From NCBI GenBank assembly GCA_027943245.1, contig JANDJZ010000036.1:62001-126000 (forward strand): 64,000 nt of DNA, in the 5' to 3' direction. This stretch comes from Acanthamoeba sp. SK_2022b. Its lineage: Eukaryota > Discosea > Longamoebia > Acanthamoebidae. This document shows, piece after piece, positions 13,101 through 24,078 of the stretch; position 1 is the first letter of the stretch; each line of letters starts with the position of its first letter. The notes beneath the pieces are model-generated. The model worked only from the letters and a program-made list of their open reading frames with translations, was not told the DNA's origin and searched no databases. The position numbers and the translations under genes were made by a program.

Positions 13101-14835
13101 CCTTGTAGTTCCACTTGCACTGATGGTAAGCGATCGAGAACATCTGCGGAAGGGGCGTGGTGCCTGTTTTGCCGCATGACAGTGGCCCAACGGAACGCCT
13201 CAGTCTCGCGAAAGAGTGTGTGGTCACACCACAAGAGGCCACACGACGGGCGTACCAGTCAAGCTGGCGTACTGCTTGAACACGTCATAGGGCTTGGGGC
13301 CCAACAGGAAGAAGACGTCGATGATGCCCGATTCGCTCATCCAGTGGGTTTGACGAGCCTGTGCAGGCGCGCAACACACAGCGGGACAAGTGTTGGAATT
13401 GAAACATGGTTCTGGCACACACGTGTGGCCCAGAAGACGGCGAGAAGCGGGGAGGAGGCCAGTACGTTGTCGGCGTGGACGATGTCGATGAAGGACTCGG
13501 CAGCGTTAAGCCAGAAGACTCCAGTGGTCACGCCGCTGGGCGTCAGGGCCAGCATGAGAGGCACCGACCCGTAGAGAGCCATGGTGTTGTCCAGCTGCGG
13601 GCGGAGGGCAAGGCAGCATGGTTTAGTCTAGACGGCGGGAGAGGGGAAGGCATCACCTGAAGAGAAGAGCCTTACCTCGTACTCGAACACATCCAGGTTA
13701 TAGAGCCTGTAGGGATCCTGCAGCCTATCGCCATTTGTTGTCCTGACAATTGCCAGCGTGGGTCCGTTAAGATCGCATCGAAAACTTGGCCCACAGGGGG
13801 GTCTTCGAGGCGCGTGAGGTCTTGGGAGATGGGCGTACCTGGTGGCCTTCAAGGCGAGTGTGGAGGCATGCTCGGGGATGCCGTAGACCGCAGACGCGCC
13901 AACGAACGTGATATCCGTGCCGAGCGACTCGGGGCCGCGAGGCTTAGAATCCCTGGAGCCCCACAACACCACATGCGCACGCAAACACAACGGGTGAGTG
14001 CACTGTCGATAGGGGGACTGGAGGAAGCGGCTTGAACGCACTGATGCGTGCCAAACGACTCGCTCCAAGCGCCCTCCTCGTCCCTCGCGGGTTGCTCCTC
14101 GGCATCCTCCGCCTCGCCGGCGGCGTCTGTGAGAACGGGTTCGAGCAAGGCCAACGTGAACGAGTGGCACGAGAGAGAAGCGAGAGCTGTAAAGCTGCAA
14201 GGGGAGCGTACCAGCAGCTTCGGCCTGACGCTCGCGCAGCTCCTCGAACTGGAGAAGATTGCGCTCATTGAACGAGATGACCTTCTCGTCGCCCACAAAG
14301 ACGTCGAGGCGGAAGGGATCGTCGCTGATAACCGCATGGAAGGCAGACGAAGGGCCGAAGGACAGCTTGTGGTCCTTGTAGGTGCCCTGTGCTGTCTGCA
14401 GCTGGGCGACCAGCACATCGGGCACCTCGTAGCGAGGCCTGAGAGGATTCTTCTCGTTGAACCTCAGCCGCAGGATGCCATGCTCATACACGGTAAGGTC
14501 CAGAGTGAACACCACGGGCTGCGACTTTACGGATGGCTCGTTGTCAGTGCGAATCACCTCAGCCACCAGACCTGTGCACCATTTATATTTTAGGAATCAT
14601 TTTAAAAAAACAATTCGCTTCGAATGGCTGTGAGTGTACCAGTAGATGAAGTGCTAATAGTAGAGGGATTAACGCGGAAAGTTGCCCATCTGGTTAGATC
14701 CCTGTGCCTGCGACAGAAGCTCGTATTGTCGCAAGTCCTGAATTTACTCCTATCGACGGCTTCGTTGAATGAAGCAAAACAGGAAATCGCTATGATCAGG
14801 GAGAGGAAAATGAAGGAACAAGAAGGACCCGCCAT
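10178..14835 (-). CDS. GANAB: Glucosidase II alpha subunit (GH31 alpha-glucosidase)
   Basis: About twenty exons on the minus strand, starting at ATG 14835 (exon 1 14640-14835, exon 2 14212-14571) and ending at TAG 10178-10180. A signal peptide ([19 protein letters not shown]) is followed by [16 protein letters not shown], the conserved N-terminal cysteine block of glucosidase II. GH31 catalytic landmarks are [16 protein letters not shown], the nucleophile Asp in TWNDMNE, and the acid/base Asp in VWTGDN. The enzyme trims the two inner glucoses from N-glycans in the ER during the calnexin cycle. Position 12699-12799 is a GC-AG intron (AAG then GCACCG). A long GA tract sits in the second-last intron. 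There is no C-terminal retrieval signal, as expected, since the beta subunit holds the enzyme in the ER. Confidence 0.93.
10499..10636 (+). repeat. GA/GGGAGA microsatellite in an intron of the glucosidase II gene
   Basis: About 138 bp of interrupted GA, GGGAGA and GGAAGA units lie in the intron between 10501 and 10695, so on the transcribed strand it is a CT-rich tract upstream of the acceptor. Confidence 0.93.
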
Positions 14836-15306
14836 CCTGAGATGAGGTCTCGAATCTCGTGCTTCGTGTAGTGTCTGATCGGCGGAGAACCGAGTGACGT
14901 CACCCTGATAATATTGTTTGCATTTTTCACCGCGTCGAAATTGCTCGCGTTCCTGTCCTGTGGCTTCCAAGACGACGACGCGGGACAAGGCGCATTGTCC
15001 CGCCAAGTGGAATGTCGCGTCGTTCCAGTCAGGGTCACACGACGCCTCCTGGTTGGCCGAAAGTCCATTTCATCTGAGAGCGTATGCCAGGAATGAGCGC
15101 TCAGCAGGACACTCACGCGGACTTGGGCGTCGTGGAGACCATCACACCACGGCCCGTCTACCTGGTTACCCAACTGTTGGCAAACGCTAGCCAAACCAAC
15201 CAAATAATCAAATCAAGAAGACGATAAAGCATTTGATCGCTAAGGTAAGAAAGATCAAAAATAATAATCTTTGGTTCCCAATTTGCTAAACTTTTGCCGC
15301 TATAGC
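14836..15306. other. Divergent promoter region
   Basis: This stretch of 471 bp lies between the starts of the glucosidase II gene (minus) and the PB1-PAS gene (plus). The 100 bases before 15307 are AT-rich. No coding or RNA feature could be supported. Confidence 0.5.
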
Positions 15307-17373
15307 ATGTCGAACAAAATCGTTGTTAAGTGTTTCTACAATGGCGAGGTGAGGGCCGTGGGCACGATTAAATCGTCTACCACACTAAAATCATTGAAGA
15401 AGCGCGTGAGGAAGGAATTCCACCGCGACCTTGACCTCAAGTACAAGGATTCAGATGGTGACATCATCGCCCTCAAGAAACCTTCTCACCTTCGTGACGC
15501 GATCAAAGGTACGCAGCCTCTTTTCATTTTTCATTTTTCATTTTATTTTTATTTCTTATTTGTTGTTTGCGCGTGCACCCACCCTCGTAACACCCCTGTT
15601 CCCGGTAACACAGCGCTTTTGGACAATGGCGAAAAAATGTTGCGTCTCACGCTTGCCGACAAGCCGGACTCAATCTCCCAGACCGAGGAGGAGATCCTCG
15701 ACGCTATGTGCCAAGCCGTAGTCGTCATCGACAAGCGGGTTGGTCCTCCCCGTCTCCCTTGCTCTTCGTTGTCCTTCCCTTAACCTCCTCCTTCTCTTTG
15801 TAGTGTAAGATCGTCCTGTTCAACAAATCCGCCGAGAGAATCTTTGGCTACTCGAAGAAGGAGGTATGCTCTTCTCCCTTTCCACTTCCCTCCTTCTCTC
15901 CCTCTCCAGTGCTCCCTCCCTCGGCGTTGGCGCGGTGTCTCCTCTCCTTCGTCTCGCGCGAATCCATGGCGCGTCGTTTGCTGATCACACGTGGTGGCTC
16001 GTGTGTTCACCCACGCGTGCGCAGCTGTTGGGCAGCAACGTGAACATACTCATGCCCAGATCCGACGCTGCCGACCACGACGAGTACGTCAAGCGCTACC
16101 TGAGGACCGGCGAGGCGCGCCTGATCGGCAAGGGCCGCCAGGTCGTCGCCCAGCGCAAGGACGGCACCACGTTCGCCATCACCCTCTGCCTCAGCGAGAA
16201 CAAGGCCATCAACCATCACACCTTCTGCGGCACCCTCCAGGAGGTGGTCGTCAACACCGACTCTCAATGTATACTGCGCTCCGCTCGTCTCTCGTGCTGC
16301 TTGTGGCGATTTAGGTTGGGCCGAGCCTCACTCGCATTTGACGTGTGCGCGTGTGTGCGTGCGGAGCAGCCTCGGGCAAGGTGACCAACCCGTACATACT
16401 GTTGGAGAACATCCTGGACACTGCCATCGTGATCAACGAAAAGGGCTCCATCCAGTACTTCAACAAGCGCGCCGAGACGTTCTTTGGCTACAACAGGTCC
16501 GAGACGCTAGGTCGCAACGTCAAGATGCTCATGCCTTCTCCTTTCGCCGACGAGCACGACTCCTACCTGACCAACTACCTCTCCTCCGGCGAGGCCAAGG
16601 TTCGTTTCTTACTGTATTTCTTACATTCTTTTCTTTCCTTCTCTCTTACCACTCTCCTTGTTGCCCCCCCCCCGTGGCTGCTGACTCACTGGCGGCTCTG
16701 CGCAGGTGATTGGCACTGGTCGTGACGTGATCGCTCAGCTCAAGGATGGCTCAATCGTGCCGGTCAACCTGTCCATCACGGAGGCCAACAGGGGCGGCAA
16801 CCGCATCTTCACGGGCATCCTGCGCGAGATCAAGGAGGAGCAGGTCGCCGAGAAGTCCATTCTCCAGCAGGCACCTCCTTCCCTCTCTTTCAGTAACCGC
16901 AAACATAACTTATCTTATTTATTTTTGACGGCAGGAGCGCGAGGTGCTCGACAACTTGGTGGTGCCGGCCGTGGTGATCGACGACAAGGGAACCATTCAC
17001 GCCTTCAACAAGCCCTCGCAGGAGCTGTTCGGCTACTCGCTGATCGAAGTCGTGGGCAAGAACGTGAACATGCTCATGCCCGAGCCCGATTCCTCGCGCC
17101 ACAACGGCTACCTCAGCAACTACGCCCAGACCGGCAAGAAGCGGGTCATCGGTACGCGCACGCACGTGGCAACCTTTGCCAGCCCCCCTTCCCGCACTTG
17201 GCTCACATACGTCTGTCTCCCCTGGGCGTCGTCGCATGACGTCAGGCGTGGGCAGGGACGTGGTGGGACGCCACAAGGACGGCAGGACCCTGGCCGTCCA
17301 CTTGTCGGTGACCGAGAGGAAGGAGGGCGACCGGAAGATCTTCACGGGCATTATTCAGAAGCTCGGAAAGTAA
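15307..17373 (+). CDS. PB1 domain protein with three PAS domains
   Basis: Eight exons close in phase: 15307-15508, 15614-15738, 15804-15863, 16025-16268, 16370-16599, 16706-16870, 16935-17151 and 17246-17373, giving 456 residues. Residues 1 to about 75 form a PB1 domain (KIVVKCFYNGEVRAVG, with the acidic KYKDSDGDII loop). Three PAS repeats follow, each with the pattern ILD-A-VVID-KG-I--FN--AE--FGY, then LG-NV-MLMP, the form seen in FixL-type and other sensory PAS domains. There is no kinase, cyclase or DNA-binding domain, so this is probably a sensor or adaptor that works through partners; the ligand is unknown. The intron after 16870 starts with GC (CAG then GCACCT). Confidence 0.88.
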
Positions 17374-17751
17374 GCCCGCGCCCGCGGGTGACAAGCGAGC
17401 GCGCGAGGGAGGCAGGTCTTGCTCCCTCCACTCGCGTGAGCGTTGGTGTTGTGTAGTGGCGGCGGGGTAATGTGTGCTGTGTAGAGTAGTGGATCGAACA
17501 CCCCTCTGCTGTACAGTAGTAGTAGAGACAATAGACAAAAACAGACATCCTTGTGTTCACAGATGCCGGAGTGCCCCACACCGACCAGAGGAGAGGAGGA
17601 CCTCCTCGATGGCCTTGTCCTTCAGTTTTTGTCCTTCCTGGTATTGTGCCAACCTAGACGGGCCACACATTTCGCCGACATTAAAAAGACACCACACCTA
17701 ACCAGAGGAAGCAAGACGACGTGGAGGCGACACAGGTGCGCTGGTTCGGAG
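17374..17751. other. Intergenic region upstream of Rab7
   Basis: A 378 bp stretch between two genes on the same strand. Nothing coding was found, and there is no clear poly(A) hexamer. Confidence 0.45.
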
Positions 17752-19097
17752 ATGAGCAAGAAAAATTCCACCGTACTTAAGGTCGTGGTGATAGGGGACT
17801 CGGGGTGCGCTCCCTTCTTCTTTGGCGAGGCAGCGGCGTGAGGCCAGCCCCCCCTCTCTCGAGACTCAAACCAAGTTTTGCTTGTGGCGCCTAGGGTGGG
17901 GAAAACGAGCTTGATGCGACAGTATGTGAGCAAGCTCTACAGCAGTCAGTATAAGGCACGTCCCTGCAAGTCGACCCAGACCCGTTCCTCTTTCCCCCTT
18001 TGCCCTCCTCACCCTTCTCTCTTTTGACCCCGACACTCGCGCTCTCGCCCTATCGCATTTTTGTGTGCGCAAGAATATTCACCGGTAGTGGGGGTGTGGT
18101 GGTTTGGGACAGGCCACCATCGGGGCGGACTTCCTGAGCAAAGATGTGCTCATCGATGGGCGTCTTCTCACACTCCAGATCGTACGCTCGCGCTTCCTGC
18201 GCTTTTCGTTCTTTTCCCTTATCCTCACGTGAACTCCCCCAGTGGGACACTGCAGGCCAGGAGCGATTCTCCTCCCTCATCGGTACCAGCTTCTGGCGAG
18301 GAGCGGAGGTAGGTGGCCGCCCGCTCGTCGCGATGATTGACTGTTCTCTCATCCTTCAATCGATTGCCCTCCTCATACATCTTCCCACTAGGCCTGCATT
18401 CTGGTGTACGATGTGACCAACGTGGACTCCTTTGCCAACCTCGACCGATGGCGAACCTCCTTTCTCGAAATGGTACTCGACCGGCTCGCATCAACATCGG
18501 TCTTATCTCCCCATTGCACACACACACACTCACCGCACCTACTCGCCCACTTGTACACTCGCCAACACATCCGCTGGATCGACGGGCAGGCCGAGATCCC
18601 ATACGACAAGGGCCCCGACTTCCCGTTCCTTCTGGTGGGCAACAAGATCGACCTCGAGGACAAGCGAGCCGTCCAGAAGCATTCAGCTCTCAAATGGTAC
18701 CGCCCAGGGCACTCTGCTCTGATAGGCGACGGCCGTTCTATTGCTTCGAACGTGTGCGTGCGAGCAAATTGCCTGATCGGTGGCCGCCGGGATTTTTTTT
18801 GGGGGGGGGGCGATCAGGTGTAAGGAGACAGACCCGCCGATTGACTACGTCGAGGCCAGCGCAAAGGAGGCCATCAACGTGGATCAGGCATTCCAAACTC
18901 TCGCCCAGAAGGCACTCGCCAAGGGCAAACACACTGCCACCAGGTTGGTCGTACTCCCATCCTGCCCCTTGAGCTCACACTGCTCATCGCATCTCCTTCT
19001 CTCCTCGTTCAGCGGGCGAGAAGATCTGGACGACATCCTGCCTGGGAAGAACCTCAAGCTGGAGATGCACAAGTCGCAGTCCTCCTGCTCCTGCTAG
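17752..19097 (+). CDS. Rab7-type small GTPase
   Basis: Eight exons close in phase: 17752-17804, 17895-17955, 18113-18181, 18243-18308, 18392-18472, 18590-18696, 18818-18943 and 19013-19097, giving 215 residues. G boxes are intact: GDSGVGKTS, switch I with YKATIGADF, WDTAGQERF, LVGNKIDL and VEASAKEA. The C-terminus CSC is a double geranylgeranylation site. The KVVVIGDSGVGKTSLMRQYV start and YKATIGADFLSKDV are the Rab7 signature, so a role in late endosome, phagosome and lysosome fusion is expected. Intron 2 (17956-18112) starts GCACGT, not GT. A run of ten G bases lies in the last part of intron 6 and could cause sequencing errors. Confidence 0.93.
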
Positions 19098-19194
19098 TCC
19101 TCCCCTCCCTCTCTCAACGAAACGAACAAGTGAAGTGAAGTAAGTGAACCTTGTCCGGCGTCCCTAGGGACCGAGGGAGATGGATGATTCCTCG

Positions 19195-20733
19195 CTATAC
19201 AGGTGTGGTTGAAGCAGAGCGTTGGGTAGAGAGCATCTTGGCGATCTGTTCGTAGGCGACGAACGTGATGATCGCGTTGGGCATCACCTTCCACACATTG
19301 GGCCAGAACCCCGCGTAGAAGCCTTTTCAAGAACCATCACCACATCCACACACCGATGGAATCATCACAGTATCAGCCAAGCGAGCACGAGAACTAACCC
19401 CCCCAATGCGTGGCTGCGCCGTACCCAGAATGCCCTGCTGTCGCCACGTCCACGTACAGCACTCCACGAATCCCGTGAACTGTGGCGGTCGTATCTAACG
19501 GATCCCCCAATTGGGCCAAGCGTTCGCGGTGGGAGGGAGTTGAGAGTGTGCGCGAGGGTTGAACCTCACTGACGGTGTGGTGGAGGAGAGAATGAACCTG
19601 TAGCCGGGACTTGAGCACGAGCGCCGGGTAGGTGATGACCGAGGCGGCAAGCTTCGACAGACACGCCATACCCATAAAATGGATTGTGTTCTGCATCCAC
19701 ACGCGCACGCGTATGCGGTGTGCTGCGTCAGTGAAAAGACACGCGAAGCGGGCTTGGCTTATCTCCTGCCTGGCGGCGACCGTACCATCTGCACTTTGCC
19801 TTCATCGTCGTGAGGAAGATGTCGACTGAGTGTCTTTCTGATCTCTTCGTATGCCATGAACTGGACCGCGCCGTGCGACACTCCGAGCAGCGCCGGCACC
19901 TGCACGCGCGGTCCATATCCCCCCCCCCCCAATCTTCAGCACACGCCATCGACAGCCACCTACCCATCACAACTAACCCACGCGGGCAGAGAGTCACCGC
20001 ACCCAACCCCGATAGAATCCCTGAATACCCTCCTCCCTCCAAAGCACCACGATTCCATCTGCGTGTAGTATAGCGCGCGCGTGTGTGTTGGGTCAACAAG
20101 ATGGCATGAAAAAGACTAGCGAGAGGCGTACGTAGCAGTCCCCGATAGTTTCCCTCGTTGCCTCGCATCTGCGTCTGCATGCGCGTCTTGACCACCCAGA
20201 TGGGGTTGGTGCACGTCGCGGTGACGGCGCCGGCTGAGAAGCCCGCCGCCAGGTGCTGCCAGGGCCCGAGCTCCCGTTTCGTGTGGCTGCCCCGCATCAG
20301 CTCCTTGAAGCGCTGGTACAGGTAAAAGTATTGACCCCAGGCCACCGCGGACCCAATGAAGTTGGGCATGAAGCCCTGATACAGTCCTGCAGCGGCATCG
20401 TCAAAGGGGATGAAGGGCAGTGATGAGCTAACATGCTCTGCATTGTCCAACAAGAACGACGACGCACCTTGCAGGCCCTCTTGTCGGATGATGCTCTTCA
20501 CGGCATCCCAGACCGACTTGTATTGGAGGGACTCGTTCACGAGCTTGAGATCCTTCACTGTCGGGGCGGAGGTGAACGGACGCTCAAGCATGTAGCGTGG
20601 GGGGCTAACCTTGAAAGCGGGTGCGTAGCAGATCGAGCGGGTAGGTGAGGAGGGTGGCGGTGGCACCGGCACCGAACCCGGCAATGGCGTGCTCGTAGCC
20701 CACGACCGCGCTCTTGGGTGAAAGTGAACTCAT
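19195..20733 (-). CDS. Mitochondrial carrier (SLC25), folate/FAD transporter-like (SLC25A32 group)
   Basis: Several minus-strand exons run from ATG 20733 (exon 1 20610-20733) to TAG 19195-19197. The three carrier repeats are visible with signatures YPLDLLRTRF, NPIWVVKTRM and YPALVLKSRL. Each repeat has its later glycine block: GLYQGFMPN in repeat 1, a second repeat ending VSHGAVQFMAYEEIRK, and GFYAGFWPNVWKVMPNAIITF in repeat 3. The NPIWVVKTR form and AYEHAIAG-like start point to the SLC25A32/Flx1 group of inner-membrane folate or FAD carriers; NAD or pyrimidine transport is the alternative. The 3' end lies 97 bp from the convergent Rab7 gene. An upstream in-frame ATG at 20802 is possible but less likely. 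Confidence 0.85.
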
Positions 20734-20922
20734 CTCTCGCTCCGCTAAATGATCCGAGATTCTTACGTAAGCGTACAAGCAATCAGCGACCAAGCCTTGC
20801 ACAAGTAAAATCCTGTCCCCACTGCCGGCAATCCGAACGCCACCGAAGCTCTACGCGTGAAGATGGGGCGATTACGGTGCTATTTCCGGTTCATTTTCTT
20901 TGTTGCAAAAACAACTTGGCGC

Positions 20923-22561
20923 CTACGCGAGTGATGTGGTGTCCAGCTGCTTGGCGGACTGATCGAACACGAGGATCTGGTCCCGCAGTTGTCGTAATCG
21001 CTCTTCGCGCAAGAGGTACTCGCTGTCCCTGTCCTCCATGAAGGCGGCCGCCTGCTGCAGGCCCGTGGCGGTGTCGATGCAGCGCTTGACGTTACGGAAG
21101 TTTTCCAGCATCTGATGCACCTGCTTGTGTTTAGCGCTCGCGGCCGCAAAGCGATCACCCAGCAGCCTCGAGTTCTCCTGCAGACGCGTCAGCTCAAGTA
21201 GAAGGGAGAGCCAGAAATCTCTGAACAAGTGAAAGGAGGCACACCTGGAAGGTGCGCTTGTCCTCCGACTGGCTGTTCTGGACGATCCACGTCTTGAACT
21301 CGGCCAAATAAGTGCTGTAGAATCGATCTGCCGACTCCTGGAACACGAGCAGCTTTTGCTGCAGCGTGGCCAGCTCTACCTTGCTCATCAGTCGCTCGCT
21401 TTGCGGGAACTGGAGAACGAGAGAGGATAAGCGAGATGGTGAGATTCAATGGGGCGGCACGTTCTAGTCCCAATGGACGACCGTACGGCTTGAAGCAGGG
21501 ACTGCAGCTGTGGGCGTAGTTCGGCAATCATGGCCTCCTTCTCGGAGAACTCTCGCTCCACCTCTGCCTGCAAGGGAAACATCACATTAGCAAGCGAGGA
21601 ACACGTTGGGATCGGTGTAGGAGGTTCACGTACCCAGTTGATCTTGTCTTCTTTGCCCGTCGTGAATTTCATGTCCTCTGGCAGCACGTTGCAGTGAGTC
21701 GAGAACACCTCCTTGCTAGGGATAAGAAGGAGTAGAACAGGTCTCAAGTCAGCAAGCCAAGTGCGAGGCAAACGGTAAGCGTAAAGGCTGGCTCACCTCA
21801 TGGAGGCAATGCCGTGAGCGAGCTTGATGTCTCGTGCCAGACCTTCGTCAACGCTGTGAACATGGCACCATATGGTCAACATCAACATAGTGCTCCAGCT
21901 ACACAGCGGAGCAAAGGGGAAACACAAGTCAAGAAACGCACTGTATGCTACAAGCAGCCAGCTCTACGAGATCGATGAGCTCTTCGATTAGTTGCAGGTG
22001 CCTGTGCCGATCAACTTTGTCTGCCGATCCTGACCAGCGAGAAGCACTCGGTGGTGTGAGTGCTTTGCAGGGGCTGATGAAGCGGACAGCAGCCTACCTT
22101 CCTTCGTGGGGTCAAAGGGCAGCCCGAGCAGCGAAGCCCAGAAGGTGAGGCCTGTTGAGTGGAGCAGGTGAACAAGAGAAGGCCAGCGCCAGCTCCATAA
22201 GCGGGAGGACAGGGTACGGTCGAGTTGATTTGGCTCTGATGAGGCAGTGCCCGACTTGGTCGTGGTTGTGGGTGGCTCGGGCAGGCTGTCGTGGTACCTG
22301 CCCACAGAGAAGCACAATGAATTGGGGATTGCTGGGTCGAAGAACAAGAACAATACGTACTGAAGGAAAAGCCATTCAAGGAGCTGATAGCGCAGCTTGC
22401 CTGGGGTGAGAATGTGCTCAATCGACGGCAGCTCATCAAGGAATGGGTAGCCCAGCCGCCTCAACCCCGCCATTACTTTGTCCTCGAGCGTACAACTCTT
22501 CTGCAAAATTCATTTGTTAATTGAGCAGTATTGTGGGTAGCATGATTAAACGAACCTGCAT
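20923..22561 (-). CDS. HAUS7-like augmin subunit, probable
   Basis: Minus-strand exons run from a tiny first coding exon (22556-22561, ATGCAG) through 22500 downward to TAG at 20923-20925. The second exon encodes LEDKVMAGLRRLGYPFLDEL, then LTPGKLRYQLLEWLFLQ, which matches the HAUS7 start (leucine-rich, CP[FY]LE, then LLEWL). The rest is nearly all helix with coiled-coil character: EVEREFSEKEAMIAELRPQL, LQQKLLVFQESADRFYSTYL, and a last exon rich in Glu, Leu, Arg and Gln. Augmin recruits gamma-tubulin to spindle microtubules to make branches. Sequence identity in this family is low, so an unrelated coiled-coil protein remains possible. Confidence 0.55.
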
Positions 22562-22730
22562 TGGTTTGAAATGAAGGGCCCGTGAAATGCTGTTTTGTTC
22601 TGATTGCTGTATGTACAAATCTTGCAGATCCGGCGTTCTTAAAAGCGCGGGAAAGTGGAGGGGTCGACATAAACTAAGCACAAAAACAGAGCAACAAAGA
22701 ACGAAGGAAAATATAAGCCACGACAACAAG

Positions 22731-23892
22731 ATGCAAGGTACCGTTGCGTCTCTGCGCCACTTCTTCTTGTCTTATGGCTTCCTCGGTCCACAGTATCGGC
22801 TTCCTCGAAAGGCCTCTCTGCCGTCCATCCGTCCATTCAAAAGCTGGTGGACAGTCTCACGTCGGCCTCTGACGACGCTGCCCTTGTAAAGAGTCTTAAG
22901 AGCCTCCACACTCTCGGCAAGAACGGTTCTCTTCCCTCCGCCTTACCTTTATTTTCCTTCATTTTAATTGTCATGATTTTTTTCCCTTTCGCTCAGAGAA
23001 GAACCGACAACAGATCTTCATTGCTGGTTCACTTACCGTCCTCCTCGATGTACGAGCTTCCTTACCTGCAATAGCTTTCATTGTTCGAGGGCTTGTACTT
23101 CCCTCACGCTTGCTTGCAGCTGTGCCAAAGCGACAACCTGACCGTGGCCGAGAACGCTGCCCGCTGCCTGTTGTCCCTGGCCGAAGGAGGTACACCCTAC
23201 CCTCTCCCGGTCCAACATCGAGATCGATCATTCACCTGGCGTGTGCATGGTCGACTCGTTTGCAGAGGATAACATCAACTCGATCGGTTCGCTGGGCATG
23301 GGTAACGTTTACGCCCGTCTTTTCCTTCGCGGTGGTCTCTGAATTGACGTTTGTGCACTGCTCGACAGACACGTTCCTCACCAATCTGGGCACTACCCAC
23401 TCCGACGTGGTGATCAATTCCTGCAAGCTGATCGCCAAGCTTGCGCAGACCGGTACCGCTCGTACTCAGTTCCTCACAAGCCTTGAAACTCAGGCTGAGC
23501 TTGCGTGGGGTCGTGGTCAGCCGATAACAGGGAGCTCATACGGAGTCGCGGCGGGCTGTCCCGACTGGTCAACTGTCTGAAGCGAGAGGTGCGTGAGAAC
23601 AGCGTCTCCCCCAAAGGGCCATACGCGTAGCTGACCGCCACCTGACGTGTGTTCTGTGCGCTCACAGCACGAGTGGATCCGCTTGTACGCCACCAAAGCG
23701 CTCATGATGGCCTTTAGTGATGGTTCGTTGCCGCCCGACTCCTTTCACTGCACGTCCGAAAGGAGAGCGCTCACGCTTCCTGGACCAGACGCCCTGGCCA
23801 TGCAGTCGGCGCTGCGGGACAACGGACTCGAGCAGGTGTATCACCACTACCGCGCCCACATCGAGGCCACGAACATCAAGATGGACATTTGA
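22731..23892 (+). CDS. Small armadillo/HEAT-like helical protein
   Basis: Nine exons close in phase: 22731-22737 (only 7 bases), 22794-22925, 22997-23049, 23120-23189, 23266-23301, 23369-23452, 23521-23588, 23668-23722 and 23789-23892, giving 202 residues. The middle reads IAGSLTVLLDLCQSDN then TVAENAARCLLSLAEG, a typical armadillo repeat, followed by further helices (HSDVVINSCKLIAKLAQT, EWIRLYATKALMMAFSD). It probably acts as a protein-binding scaffold; no named family was recognised. The ATG lies 169 bp from the start of the divergent HAUS7-like gene, and the stop is 187 bp from the convergent Nudix gene. Confidence 0.78.
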
Positions 23893-23995
23893 CGCGTTTT
23901 CGAACAAAAATAGTAATTGTCTCAGATTACACTCAACGATTGTACGGCCCTGCCACCCGAAGAGAGGCGAGGCCATGGGTGACTCATGCTGCGCT

Positions 23996-24072
23996 GGGAG
24001 AGGAGAGGAGAGGAGAGGAGAGGAGAGGAGAGGAGAGGAGAGGAGAGGAGAGGAGAGGAGAGGAGAGGAGAG
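23996..24072 (+). repeat. GGAGA pentanucleotide repeat
   Basis: About 15 perfect GGAGA units between the convergent ends of the armadillo-like and Nudix genes. It ends 7 bp from the Nudix stop codon, so it lies in the 3' untranslated region of one or both transcripts. Confidence 0.95.
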
Positions 24073-24078
24073 GCGTGC

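Noticed and set aside
23996..24072. GGAGA array considered as a CRISPR-like or mobile element array
   Set aside because: It is a perfect tandem 5-mer without spacers or flanking genes of that type.
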